Below are positions 14,594-23,567 of a stretch of 64,000 bases of DNA, piece after piece. Source of the DNA: Bernardetia sp. MNP-M8 (GTDB taxonomy: Bacteria > Bacteroidota > Bacteroidia > Cytophagales > Bernardetiaceae); contig NZ_CP147012.1 in assembly GCF_037126285.1 (NCBI RefSeq), positions 1,922,001 through 1,986,000 of the forward strand, given 5' to 3'. The position numbers and the translations under genes were made by a program. Under the pieces are notes generated by a model. It was not told where the DNA came from. It worked only from the letters and a program-made list of their open reading frames with translations, and did not search any database. Every line of letters begins with the position of its first letter. Position 1 is the stretch's first letter.

Positions 14594-16384
14594 ATGTTAT
14601 TCCGAAATTTTAAAACTGTTTTATCAGTATTGCTCTTTATGAGTATTTGTTTTGCTGGTTTTTCTCAAAAAATCAATTATAAAATAGAATTTCCTGCTCC
14701 ACAAACGCATTACACAAGCGTTACGATTGAGGTAAATGAAATTCCGAAAGACAAAGAAACAATTGACTTTGTGATGCCTGTTTGGGCTCCAGGGTCGTAC
14801 CTGATTCGTGAGTTTGCAAAAGGTGTAGAGAGTGTAAAGTCTGATTCTGATATTGAAAAAACATCAAAAAATGTATGGAAAGTCCAAACAAATGGCAAAT
14901 CAAGTGTCAAGATTATGTATGATGTCTATGGTTTTGAGCATTCTGTAAGAACGAGTTTTATTGATGCTTCTCACGCTGCACTTATTCCAACAAGTATTTT
15001 TATGTATGTCGACGGAATGAAAAATGAACCTGCCATTTTAGAAATTGAAAAGCCGAGTGATTGGAAAACTATCTCTACTTCGTTAAAGAACAAAGATGGA
15101 AAAGAAAATATTTTTGAAATTCCTAATTATGATATTTTGGCAGATTCTCCTATCGAAATAGGCAATCAAGATATTTTAGAGTTTGAGGCAGCAGGTGTAA
15201 AACATTCAGTAATTATGTATGGAAAAGGAAACTACAACAAAGACCAAATCACAAAAGATATGGCGAAAGTAGTAGAAGAAGCAACAAAAGTTTGGGGCGA
15301 AAATCCAGCAGAAGACTATAAGTTTATTGTTCATAATTCAAGATATGGAGGTGGAGGATTAGAACACCTCAACTCTACCAGTTTGGTTGTCGATAGAATG
15401 TCGTATGGAACAGAGAAAGGTCATTTACAGTTTTTAGGTTTAGTTGCTCACGAATATTTTCATCTTTGGAATGTAAAGCGTTTGCGTCCTTTTGCGCTTA
15501 CAAATTACGATTACACACAAGAACAGCATACTAATTTGTTGTGGATTTTTGAAGGATTTACTTCGTATTATGATGAATTGCTACTTACTAGAGCAGGTTT
15601 TGTAGATGATAATTATTATCTCAATACACTTTCAGGGAATATTTCTTCAGCAGAAAATAAAAAAGGAAGACACGTTCAGCCAGTTACAGAAGCAAGTTTT
15701 GATGCATGGATAAAAGCCTATCGTCCGAATGAAAATTCTGGAAATACTACTGTTTCTTATTATGGACAAGGAAGTGTTTATGCTGCCATGTTAGATTTAA
15801 TGATTATTGAAGCGACTGATGCAGACAGAAATTTGGATGATGTAATGCGTTATTTATACAATGAATATTACAAAAACCAAAAAAGAGGTTACACAGATGA
15901 AGAGTTTCAGGCAGCAGTTGCAAAAATTGCAGGAAAACCTTTCAAATCATTTTTTGATAATGTAGTTTATGGAACACAGATGCCAGATTATGCAACTTAT
16001 TTGGGTTATGCTGGTCTTAAACTAATGGTTTCTGAAAATACAAGGAAGGCTACTCTAGGAATCAGAACTTCTGAAAGTGGTGGAAATCTGAAAGTAAGAA
16101 GTACAGAAAGAGATGGCGCAGCTTACAAACAAGGCTTAAATGTAGATGATGAAATTATTGCAGCCGATAATTTTAGAGTAACTTCAAACGGCGAACTTTC
16201 AGAAGTTTTGCAATATAAAAATGTAGGTGATGAAGTAACTTTGCTTATTGCTCGTGATGGGCTTTTGCAAACGCTTACTATAAAATTAGAAGCTGATGAC
16301 ACAAAAGGCTACAGAATTGATAAAATAGATAAACCTTCTAAAACACAGGAGAAAATCTATAAAAAATGGTTTGAGAAAAAGTAA
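14594..16384 (+). CDS. M61-family metallopeptidase with PDZ domain
   Basis: 596 residues, signal peptide 1-24. An N-terminal beta domain typical of M61 (about 28-200) includes PVWAPGSYLIREFAK. The zinc site is HEYFH at 286-290, with a third ligand in FEGFTSYY (Glu320). GGGGLEHLNST (252-262) and NVKRLRP are further family marks. A PDZ domain lies near 480-570 (YKQGLNVDDEIIAADNFRV). M61 glycyl aminopeptidases remove N-terminal Gly or Ala, and Bacteroidota homologues are periplasmic. A palindrome sits 19 bases before the start and a terminator follows. Confidence 0.92.
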   Translation: MLFRNFKTVLSVLLFMSICFAGFSQKINYKIEFPAPQTHYTSVTIEVNEIPKDKETIDFVMPVWAPGSYLIREFAKGVESVKSDSDIEKTSKNVWKVQTNGKSSVKIMYDVYGFEHSVRTSFIDASHAALIPTSIFMYVDGMKNEPAILEIEKPSDWKTISTSLKNKDGKENIFEIPNYDILADSPIEIGNQDILEFEAAGVKHSVIMYGKGNYNKDQITKDMAKVVEEATKVWGENPAEDYKFIVHNSRYGGGGLEHLNSTSLVVDRMSYGTEKGHLQFLGLVAHEYFHLWNVKRLRPFALTNYDYTQEQHTNLLWIFEGFTSYYDELLLTRAGFVDDNYYLNTLSGNISSAENKKGRHVQPVTEASFDAWIKAYRPNENSGNTTVSYYGQGSVYAAMLDLMIIEATDADRNLDDVMRYLYNEYYKNQKRGYTDEEFQAAVAKIAGKPFKSFFDNVVYGTQMPDYATYLGYAGLKLMVSENTRKATLGIRTSESGGNLKVRSTERDGAAYKQGLNVDDEIIAADNFRVTSNGELSEVLQYKNVGDEVTLLIARDGLLQTLTIKLEADDTKGYRIDKIDKPSKTQEKIYKKWFEKK

Positions 16385-16414
16385 AAAACAGCTTTTCAAT
16401 CTTTTTTAAAAGCA

Positions 16415-16454
16415 AAAAACCAATCTTTAAATGTCTTTAGAGATTGGTTTTTTT
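16415..16454. terminator. bidirectional terminator
   Basis: Stem AAACCAATCT / AGATTGGTTT with inner A-T pairs, A and T runs on both sides, in the 90-base gap between the convergent M61 gene and the lipoprotein array. Confidence 0.8.
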
Positions 16455-16474
16455 GTTAGTTTGATTTTAGAGGT

Positions 16475-17317
16475 TTAATCACAATTGTATTGGTAATATA
16501 TTACATATGATAAATCTACATCATCAGAACGATTATAAGAACGAGATTCTATTAATCCATCTTCATTATATTCGTTTATATATTCGTCTATATTATTATT
16601 TGTGTCATTTGAATAGTTTACTCTTTTCACAGGGCAACCCGATTCGCAATCCACAAAAATAGATGTGATATCACCAATAACTTGTATCAAATTCTTAGAA
16701 ACATATTTCTTATTTTTAATCAGACTACAGTCAGCATATTCAGATATATATGGAGGTAATGTATTACCATCTGTGTCTTGAAAGTAAATTATAGTAGGCT
16801 GCCCTGCTGAATTATATTCTTGCACTATATGTTCTCCTATATAAACTTCTCCTTCATAGTATTTCATTGTTTTTAGTCTATCTTGACCATCATACTCAAA
16901 AACTCTTACATACTCATCATTTGATTGCTGATTATTATCATAATATATTTGTGTAATGCTCTCAAGTTTTCCATTACTATTATATGTATATTTTTGTTCA
17001 GCACTAAGCTTGTTTGGTATTCCTTTATATTCTCTGTACCCAGTACAAAAATTGCTACTATTATACAAAAACTCTTTAATATAATTATCAGAGATATTTT
17101 TATCTAAGAGCTTCTCTCCATTTACAGTCTTATACTCCCAAGTAGTTTGAATTTCTTCTCCACTTATATATATCTGTCTAGTACTGCTCACGTAACACCT
17201 AGGCGCATCACAGCCTTCTTCTACTGTTAGACTTTCATTCTCATCGTCTTCATTACAGCCATTAGACAAGAACACAAGACACAATAAAAGCAGAGATAAT
17301 AATTTAATAATTTTCAT
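16475..17317 (-). CDS. tandem-array lipoprotein, copy 3
   Basis: 280 residues. Lipobox LSNGC with Cys21, then an acidic NEDDENE linker and a conserved CDAPRCYV. The body has repeated beta-hairpin-like units, e.g. FEYDGQDRLKTMKYYEGEVYIGEHIVQEYNSAGQPTIIYFQDTDGN, reminiscent of YD/RHS-like or MORN-type repeats but not diagnostic. Paired cysteines occur near the C terminus (VDCESGCPVK; final YQYNCD). It is paralogous to the next two genes upstream. The signal peptide and leader are almost identical while the body has diverged. Function unknown; a surface or periplasmic lipoprotein. Confidence 0.75.
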   Translation of the reverse strand: MKIIKLLSLLLLCLVFLSNGCNEDDENESLTVEEGCDAPRCYVSSTRQIYISGEEIQTTWEYKTVNGEKLLDKNISDNYIKEFLYNSSNFCTGYREYKGIPNKLSAEQKYTYNSNGKLESITQIYYDNNQQSNDEYVRVFEYDGQDRLKTMKYYEGEVYIGEHIVQEYNSAGQPTIIYFQDTDGNTLPPYISEYADCSLIKNKKYVSKNLIQVIGDITSIFVDCESGCPVKRVNYSNDTNNNIDEYINEYNEDGLIESRSYNRSDDVDLSYVIYYQYNCD

Positions 17318-17371
17318 TTTTGTATAAAGATTTGTTTTGAGTTTTTTTAAAATAAAATTTTGGTTAGAAGA

Positions 17372-18217
17372 TTAATCACATTCGTATTCAAAATATGTTA
17401 CATACTTAGTTTCTCCACGTTCAGATTTAGTTGTACGAGAGTCTAACAACCCTTTCTCATCATACTCATATAAAAATACAGGTGCAGATTCTCCCTGCTC
17501 ATTAAAAGATATCTGTTTGCTTGCAAGACAACTTGATTCACAACTAGGAAAATAAAACTCTAATCCAGTAGTTTGTCTGATATTATCAGAAACATATTGT
17601 TGGTTTCTAATTGCATTACAATTATTATATTCAACTAAACTACTATCTACTAGATTATTATCTTTATCATATTGATAAGTTAGAGTACCTTCACCTGCTG
17701 AATTATATTTTTGTACAATAGATTTTTGTGTGTACTCGCCATCTTCGTAAACTTCCATTGCTTTTAGTTTTCCTTCTGAATCATATTCAAAGACAAACTT
17801 ATATTCACTAGTAGATTCTAAACTATTAGAATTCTCATAATATAATTGTTTTAGAGTTTCTATTTTTTGAATGTTATTGTAAGTAATTTTACTTTCAGCT
17901 TCAAGCCTAATTCCATTATATAGTTTATTTCCTATGTAATTATTATTAACATCATACTGAAAAACTGAGAAACTCTCCTCATTTTGTTCACGAACTAATT
18001 TGTCTAACAGTTTTTTTCCATTTACTATTTTGTATTTCCAAAGAGTTACGCTTTCTGTTCCTCCTTCATATACTTTTTTAGAACGTGTTACATAGCATTT
18101 AGGAGCATCGCAGCCTTCCTCTATTTCTAGATTTTCATTCTCATCGTCTTCATTGCAGCCATTAGACAAGAACACAAGACACAATAAAAGCAGAGATAAT
18201 AATTTAGTAATTTTCAT
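17372..18217 (-). CDS. tandem-array lipoprotein, copy 2
   Basis: 281 residues with the same lipoprotein signal (Cys21), NEDDENENLEIEEGCDAPKCYV, the central FEYDSEGKLKAMEVYEDGEYTQKSIVQKYNSAGEGTLTYQYDKDNN unit, CNAIRNQQYVSDN, a SCESSC pair and the YFEYECD end. The preceding 54 bases are nearly the same as those before copy 3, so the duplicated unit includes the short leader. It probably shares a transcript with the other two. Confidence 0.75.
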   Translation of the reverse strand: MKITKLLSLLLLCLVFLSNGCNEDDENENLEIEEGCDAPKCYVTRSKKVYEGGTESVTLWKYKIVNGKKLLDKLVREQNEESFSVFQYDVNNNYIGNKLYNGIRLEAESKITYNNIQKIETLKQLYYENSNSLESTSEYKFVFEYDSEGKLKAMEVYEDGEYTQKSIVQKYNSAGEGTLTYQYDKDNNLVDSSLVEYNNCNAIRNQQYVSDNIRQTTGLEFYFPSCESSCLASKQISFNEQGESAPVFLYEYDEKGLLDSRTTKSERGETKYVTYFEYECD

Positions 18218-18272
18218 TTTTGTATAAAGATTTGTTTTGAGTTTTTTTTAAAATAAAATTTTGGTAAGAGAA

Positions 18273-19121
18273 TTAATCGCATTCGTATTCAAACTCTGAT
18301 TCAGAAAGAATTTCTCCATCTTCATCATAGACAATATTTTTTTTTAATAGTCCTTGGGTGTTATATTCATAAATGATGTCGTAACTTTTACCTGCAAATT
18401 CTCTTGTTGTTTTTGACATTGAACAGTTTACATCACATTTAGGAAAAAAAGGAAATAAATCAAAGAATAATATATTTTCTCTCAAATTATTTGAAACATA
18501 TCTCTGGTTACCAGTAGTATTACAGTTGTCATATTCAAACTCAAATGTTTGAAAAATATTGTCTTCTCGGTCATACATATAAATTAGAGAATACTGACCT
18601 TCTAAATTATAGCTTTGAATAACTCTTTTTCCTTCATAGTTACCATCTTCGTATTCTTTTACAGAGACTAATTTGCCCTCTGAATTGTAACTGTATTCGA
18701 AAGTGTGCGTTTTTTCACGCCCTCCAGAATAATAGTACGTTTCTGTAGTTTTACCTCTTTTTCCATCTACGGTATAAAAAATTGTATACTCGCTATCAAA
18801 TCTTCCAGTTTGTGTATAATTTTTACGTCCTATCATACGATTATTATCATCATAAAAGAACTCTATATAGTCATTCTTGGAAGTAATTCTATCTAACGTT
18901 TTTTTTCCACCTATCATTTTATACTCAAATATATCTTCGTATACGTCTTCATCAACTGAATCATCATCATAGTAAGTTTCTGTATGCTTACTCACATAGC
19001 ACCTAGGCGCATCACAGTTTTCTTCTACTGCTAAGTTTTCATTCTCATCGTCTTCATTACAGCCATTAGATGAGAAAACAAGACTTAAAAGAAGCAGAGA
19101 TAATAATTTAGTAATTTTCAT
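18273..19121 (-). CDS. tandem-array lipoprotein, copy 1 (first in the array)
   Basis: 282 residues. Lipobox SSNGC (Cys21), acidic linker, CDAPRCYV, then a more divergent body with YNSEGKLVSVKEYEDGNYEGKRVIQSYNLEGQYSLIYMYDREDN, a CDVNC pair and the FEYECD end. It is the promoter-proximal member: the only clear Bacteroidota -7 box of the array is at 19176-19169. No enzyme motif. The shared scaffold with four or more conserved cysteines suggests a disulfide-containing secreted domain. Confidence 0.75.
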   Translation of the reverse strand: MKITKLLSLLLLSLVFSSNGCNEDDENENLAVEENCDAPRCYVSKHTETYYDDDSVDEDVYEDIFEYKMIGGKKTLDRITSKNDYIEFFYDDNNRMIGRKNYTQTGRFDSEYTIFYTVDGKRGKTTETYYYSGGREKTHTFEYSYNSEGKLVSVKEYEDGNYEGKRVIQSYNLEGQYSLIYMYDREDNIFQTFEFEYDNCNTTGNQRYVSNNLRENILFFDLFPFFPKCDVNCSMSKTTREFAGKSYDIIYEYNTQGLLKKNIVYDEDGEILSESEFEYECD

Positions 19122-19168
19122 TTTTGTATAAAGATTAAAATAATTTTGATTTTTTATTAAAAGGAATG

Positions 19169-19176
19169 CAAAGGTA
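19169..19176 (-). promoter_or_regulatory. -7 element of the lipoprotein array
   Basis: TACCTTTG on the minus strand, followed by CA as at rpsF. Leader about 40 bases. No convincing -33 TTG. Confidence 0.5.
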
Positions 19177-19299
19177 AGTTTTATAGCTTAGAAAGCGAAT
19201 TTACTACTTTAAATAAAACAGATAATCCAAAACTAAATTTGTATTCAATTCGTTCCAATAAAAAAAACAGCTAAAAAATTATATAAAAAATATAGAATT

Positions 19300-20397
19300 A
19301 TGGAAGGTTATCGCTTCGGAAAATATACACCACCCAAATCAAAAAAAAATAGTGGCTTTGATAAATTATTAGATATTTTTCTTCAACTTTTATCAATGGC
19401 AGGAGGAGATGTCGGAAAAGCAATGTCTTGGCTTACTGATTTGGACAGACAGCACTCACTTACTTCAGAAGGTTATGGAATAGGAGATTTTTTTGAGGAT
19501 TTGAAGGAAAAAGGCTACTTAGAAGAAAATGCAGCCACTGGAGAAATAAAGGTTACACCAAAAAGTGACCAAACTATCCGAAGAAGTGCATTAGAAGAAA
19601 TATTTGGAAAACTCAAAAAATCTAAAGGAGGAAATCACAGAACGAAGTTTCACGGAAATAGTGGCGATGTTTCGGCAGACGAACGTCCGTATCGTTTTGG
19701 AGATGATTTAGATCAAATTTCTTATACAGAATCTATCCGAAATGCTCAAATAAATGGTGGGATTAGAGAGTTTCGCATGACAGAAAACGACCTTACTATC
19801 AGAGAAAAGGAATATTTAGCACAAACTTCAACCGTTTTGATGATTGATATTTCGCACTCTATGATTTTGTATGGAGAAGATAGAATTACACCAGCCAAAA
19901 AAGTAGCGATGGCACTTGCCGAACTTATCACAACCAAATATCCAAAAGATACATTAGATATTATAGTTTTTGGAAATGATGCTTGGCAGATTGAAGTCAA
20001 AGATTTGCCTTATTTGGAAGTAGGTCCTTATCATACCAATACAGTTGCAGGTTTGGAACTAGCAATGGGAATTTTGCGTCGTAGAAAAAATCCAAACAAA
20101 CAGATTTTTATGATTACAGATGGAAAGCCAACCTGTATAAAACAAGGTTTAAAATACTATAAAAATAGCTTTGGATTGGATTCAAAAATCTTAAATAAGA
20201 CATTGAATTTGGCTGCACAATGTAAAAAACTCAAAACACCAATTACTACTTTTATGATTGCTTCTGATCCTTATTTACAGCGTTTTGTAAAAGAATTTAC
20301 AGCTACAAATGGTGGAAATGCCTATTATTCGGGTCTGCAAGGACTAGGACAATTAGTTTTTGAAGATTTTAAAAGAAATCGTAGAAAACAATTTTAA
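19300..20397 (+). CDS. von Willebrand factor A domain protein
   Basis: 365 residues, no signal peptide or membrane segment, so probably cytosolic. The N-terminal half is helical and charged. The VWA domain begins near 177 (TVLMIDISHSMILYGEDRITPAKKVAMALAELI) with the MIDAS DxSxS at 183-187, and continues through DIIVFGNDA and FMITDGKPTC (a TDG MIDAS element). Such stand-alone VWA proteins often work with a MoxR-type AAA+ ATPase as metal-dependent assembly factors, but no ATPase is adjacent. It diverges from the lipoprotein array and is followed by a palindrome and then a terminator. Confidence 0.85.
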   Translation: MEGYRFGKYTPPKSKKNSGFDKLLDIFLQLLSMAGGDVGKAMSWLTDLDRQHSLTSEGYGIGDFFEDLKEKGYLEENAATGEIKVTPKSDQTIRRSALEEIFGKLKKSKGGNHRTKFHGNSGDVSADERPYRFGDDLDQISYTESIRNAQINGGIREFRMTENDLTIREKEYLAQTSTVLMIDISHSMILYGEDRITPAKKVAMALAELITTKYPKDTLDIIVFGNDAWQIEVKDLPYLEVGPYHTNTVAGLELAMGILRRRKNPNKQIFMITDGKPTCIKQGLKYYKNSFGLDSKILNKTLNLAAQCKKLKTPITTFMIASDPYLQRFVKEFTATNGGNAYYSGLQGLGQLVFEDFKRNRRKQF

Positions 20398-20410
20398 TAG
20401 TAAAAAATTC

Positions 20411-20447
20411 AAACTTTGACAGACCTTTCAGAAGGCTGTCAATAGTT
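20411..20447. repeat. GACAG-type intergenic palindrome, copy 2
   Basis: Arms AAACT-TTGACAG and CTGTCAA-TAGTTT with an inner CCTT/AAGG pairing. It lies 13 bases after the VWA stop codon. It is related in inverted orientation to 6441-6472. A normal terminator follows at 20471, so the palindrome is not needed for termination. Confidence 0.6.
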
Positions 20448-20470
20448 TAGAAAACGAACAGTTTTTATAT

Positions 20471-20506
20471 AAAAATGATACTTTCAAAAAAGTATCATTT
20501 TTTTTT
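20471..20506 (+). terminator. terminator after the VWA gene
   Basis: Stem AAAATGATACTTT / AAAGTATCATTTT-type hairpin with a following T run. The remaining 210 bases to 20718 are A+T-rich leader sequence with no gene. Confidence 0.8.
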
Positions 20507-20717
20507 GGTTTCATTTCAATTTAGCTTTTTCGATAAAAAAAGCTGATTATCAGACAAATAACTTTATTTTTTCTGTTAAAACATTCTTAAAAATCAGTAG
20601 TGTAAAATTAACACTAATATAATAGGCTTTGTTACCTCTTTTTTGTAATTTTAAGTCTGATTTTTGCTTTATTATGCAATAATTACTTTCCTCTAAACAA
20701 AAAGACTTCATATAACT

Positions 20718-22244
20718 ATGAGTAACAATACTTCTACTACAACAATTGATCGATTACTAACTACTAAACAGAAAGCATTAAAAATTAATCTTGATGCAAG
20801 TATTTATGGCTCATTTGCCGAAATTGGAGCAGGACAAGAAGTAGCTGCACAATTTTTTAAGGCAGGAGCAGCTTCTGGAACAATTGCCAAAACTATGTCA
20901 GCGTATGATATGGCTTTTAGTGATGCTATTTATGGAGCAGAGGAAAGTGGACGTTATGTTTGTGAATCTCGTCTTATAAAAATGATTTCACACGAATATG
21001 AACTTGTAGAAGAGCGTTTGAGAGAACACCGTCCTGATACATGCTTTTTTGCTTTATCGAATACGATTGAAGTTTTGAATTATAATAAAACCAATCGGGG
21101 ACATGGTTGGATTGGACTTCGTTTTCAATTAAGACCAAATACACCTCCCAATGAAGTAATTATTCATATTAATTTATTAGATAATCATAAGTTTTTACAA
21201 GAACAAGTTGTTGGAATTATTGGTGTTAATCTGATGTATGCTTGTTTTTATCATTCCCATACTCCTGACTTGATGCTTACTTCGCTGATGGATAATCTTT
21301 CTAGAGATAGAGTAGAGATTGATATGTTTAGAATGACTGGTGCAGATTTCGAACACGTAGATAATCGTTTGATGAGTTTGAAATTAGTAAAAAATGGAAT
21401 GAGTAATGCAGCTATGTTTGGTGCAAATGGAAATGTTTTGCAACCTTCAGAAGCTCTTTACAAGAAAAATATTTTAGCTCTTCGTGGTCGTTTTCGTCCA
21501 CCTACCCACGTAAATGTGGATATGTTAGATAAAGGTTTGGATATGTTTAAAGATGAACCTGATGTAGCTAATAAAGATGTGTTGGTCTTGGTAGAACTTA
21601 CTCTTGCCAACCTTCGTGCAGAAGGAACAATTAGTGATGAAGATTTCTTGGATAGAGTAGATATTCTTTGTTCGATGGGAAAGACAGTAATTATTTCTAA
21701 TTATCAAGAATATTATCGTTTGGTAGAATATTTATCCCTCTTTACTCGTGGTAAAAAAATCGGAATTATTCTAGGTATTTATTCACTTGCTGATGTTTTT
21801 GAAGATGAGTTTTACACAAATTTGAATGGTGGAATTTTGGAAGCCTTCGGAAAACTATTTGGCTCAAATGTAAAAATGTATGTTTATCCTTCACGTATTC
21901 CAGGAACAGATAAAATTTTGGGTTGTGAAGACTTTGAGGTTTCTCCTAAACAGACATTTTTGTACAAGTATTTATTAGAAACTCAAAAACTAGCTACTAT
22001 TCAGAATATTAATACTGAAAACTTGCATATTTTCTCTGATAACGTATTAGAAATGATAAAATCAGGAAAAGAAGGTTGGGAATCAATGGTTCCTGAAATT
22101 GTAGAAAAAGCAATCAAAGATAAATGTTTGTTTGATTATCCTTGTCCGACTGATAAACTTTCAGAAGCTGAAAAAGAACGCAAACAAGCCACTTTGGAAA
22201 GAGAACAAAAAGAAAGACAAAAAGTAATTGATAATAATTTATAG
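20718..22244 (+). CDS. conserved cytosolic protein of unknown activity
   Basis: 508 residues, no signal peptide or membrane segment. It has strongly conserved-looking stretches: NLDASIYGSFAEIGAGQEVAAQFFKAGAASGTIAKTMSAYDM (about 25-65), GRYVCESRLIKMISHEYELVEERL, SLMDNLSRDRVEIDMFRMTG (about 193-212), DNRLMSLKLVKNGMSNAAMF and GRFRPPTHVNVDML. I recognise this as a family found in several phyla and often given unreliable names (TonB-dependent receptor, nicotinate-nucleotide adenylyltransferase). None of those activities is supported by a motif here. The C-terminal 40 residues are a charged helix. It is convergent with the racemase gene, sharing a terminator hairpin. Confidence 0.75.
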   Translation: MSNNTSTTTIDRLLTTKQKALKINLDASIYGSFAEIGAGQEVAAQFFKAGAASGTIAKTMSAYDMAFSDAIYGAEESGRYVCESRLIKMISHEYELVEERLREHRPDTCFFALSNTIEVLNYNKTNRGHGWIGLRFQLRPNTPPNEVIIHINLLDNHKFLQEQVVGIIGVNLMYACFYHSHTPDLMLTSLMDNLSRDRVEIDMFRMTGADFEHVDNRLMSLKLVKNGMSNAAMFGANGNVLQPSEALYKKNILALRGRFRPPTHVNVDMLDKGLDMFKDEPDVANKDVLVLVELTLANLRAEGTISDEDFLDRVDILCSMGKTVIISNYQEYYRLVEYLSLFTRGKKIGIILGIYSLADVFEDEFYTNLNGGILEAFGKLFGSNVKMYVYPSRIPGTDKILGCEDFEVSPKQTFLYKYLLETQKLATIQNINTENLHIFSDNVLEMIKSGKEGWESMVPEIVEKAIKDKCLFDYPCPTDKLSEAEKERKQATLEREQKERQKVIDNNL

Positions 22245-22257
22245 AAATTCAAATAAA

Positions 22258-22296
22258 AAAAACGCCTTATAAATCAAAAATTATAAGGCGTTTTTA
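22258..22296. terminator. bidirectional terminator between convergent genes
   Basis: A 12-bp perfect stem AACGCCTTATAA / TTATAAGGCGTT, A and T runs on either side. Confidence 0.9.
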
Positions 22297-22315
22297 CTTT
22301 TAGAGCAATTCCATT

Positions 22316-23386
22316 TTACTCTACAATTTTCTCTACATAATTTGAATTCATCAGAGAAAGTGCGCCCATATATTTAAGTCTGAAAGCAACCACATCTCCA
22401 ATTTTATAATTATTTGGATTCGTTTTTAGGTCAATAACAAGCATATCTGAGCTTGCTCCTACAAGTTCAATTGTTTCATCTTTGGGAATTAAAAATTCGG
22501 GACGGATATCAAGCAAACCTACATCGATGATACAACGATAAGACATCTTTCCATAATCCTCTTCATTGATTTGAAACATTTCACCACTTGGATTTTCTGC
22601 CAAAACACCTGTCGGAATAAGAGGTTTTTTAGTGATTTCTACAATTTCAGCAAAAAACTCCAAAATATCAGTTTCCATCCCTTCAATATAACCATTTGAA
22701 AAAATATCATTTCCCCAATAAAGAGCTTCTCCAATTCTAAAATGGTTTACTCCCTTTGGAAGCTGTTTTCTCAATAAGAGAGGAAGTGTTACAGTTGTTC
22801 CTGCCGAAACCCAAGGGATTTGTCTACCAAATGTAAGTTCAATGATTTTTTTATAAAGAGAAAGTTGAATAAGTTTGTCCTCTGAAGGCAAAACACCGTG
22901 CAAACAATTTAGATTTGTTCCCAAACCAATAACACGAATATTTGGAAGTTTGAAAATTTGAGCATAAAACTCAACGACATCATCAGGCATGACTCCTTCA
23001 CGAAGGTCGCCCATTTCTATCATAATAATAATTTTGTGAAGTTTGTCTTGTCGTTGAGCTTCTTTTGAAAGCATTTCTATGGTATCAAGTTCTGTATTCA
23101 AACTCACATCAGCATAAGAAATAATATCTTTAATACTTCTTTTTGCAGCAGGTTTTATATAGACAGTCTGAATATCAGGCTTTAATTCTTTGAGTTTTCT
23201 GAGATTACTAATTCGTGAATCGTGTACTTCTATAACCCCCAAGTTTACTATTTCTTGAAGGTATTTTTCTGTTCCACAAAATAGTTTTGTTACCACACCC
23301 CATTCTACACCTTCTTCTTTGAATAGTTTGTTTAAAAATGCGTGATTGTGTTCTAACTTTTTCTTGTAAAGTTTTACGTAAGCCAT
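22316..23386 (-). CDS. alanine/ornithine racemase-family PLP enzyme
   Basis: 356 residues with a fold type III PLP racemase layout. The PLP lysine is expected at Lys34 in WGVVTKLFCG. GTNLNC (near 157-162) and the phosphate-binding AGTTVTLPLL (about 197-206), then RIGEALYWGN, follow the order of the Orr/YhfX branch rather than classical Alr. The C-terminal beta domain contains IDVGLLDIRPEFLIP and VGASSDMLVIDL. It may racemise an amino acid such as ornithine, or act on another substrate; specificity cannot be read. Cytosolic. It is convergent with the unknown conserved gene at 20718. Confidence 0.8.
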   Translation of the reverse strand: MAYVKLYKKKLEHNHAFLNKLFKEEGVEWGVVTKLFCGTEKYLQEIVNLGVIEVHDSRISNLRKLKELKPDIQTVYIKPAAKRSIKDIISYADVSLNTELDTIEMLSKEAQRQDKLHKIIIMIEMGDLREGVMPDDVVEFYAQIFKLPNIRVIGLGTNLNCLHGVLPSEDKLIQLSLYKKIIELTFGRQIPWVSAGTTVTLPLLLRKQLPKGVNHFRIGEALYWGNDIFSNGYIEGMETDILEFFAEIVEITKKPLIPTGVLAENPSGEMFQINEEDYGKMSYRCIIDVGLLDIRPEFLIPKDETIELVGASSDMLVIDLKTNPNNYKIGDVVAFRLKYMGALSLMNSNYVEKIVE

Positions 23387-23567
23387 AATTTGTTTTTTTA
23401 TACTGGATTATCAATAATATGAAATAAATTTTTCATATTTATTCTAATCCTTCAATACGAAATAAAATCTACTCATTAATCAAAACAAGTAGTTTAATCG
23501 TTTTACTAAAAGTAAACAAAAAGTAGGCTATATTGTTTTTATGGGGGAATTTGTCAGGTTTCTACAT

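Noticed and set aside
16475-19121. Lipoprotein triplet considered as RHS toxin fragments
   Set aside because: The repeated units only loosely resemble YD repeats, each gene has a full lipoprotein signal and proper ends, and no toxin or immunity gene is present.
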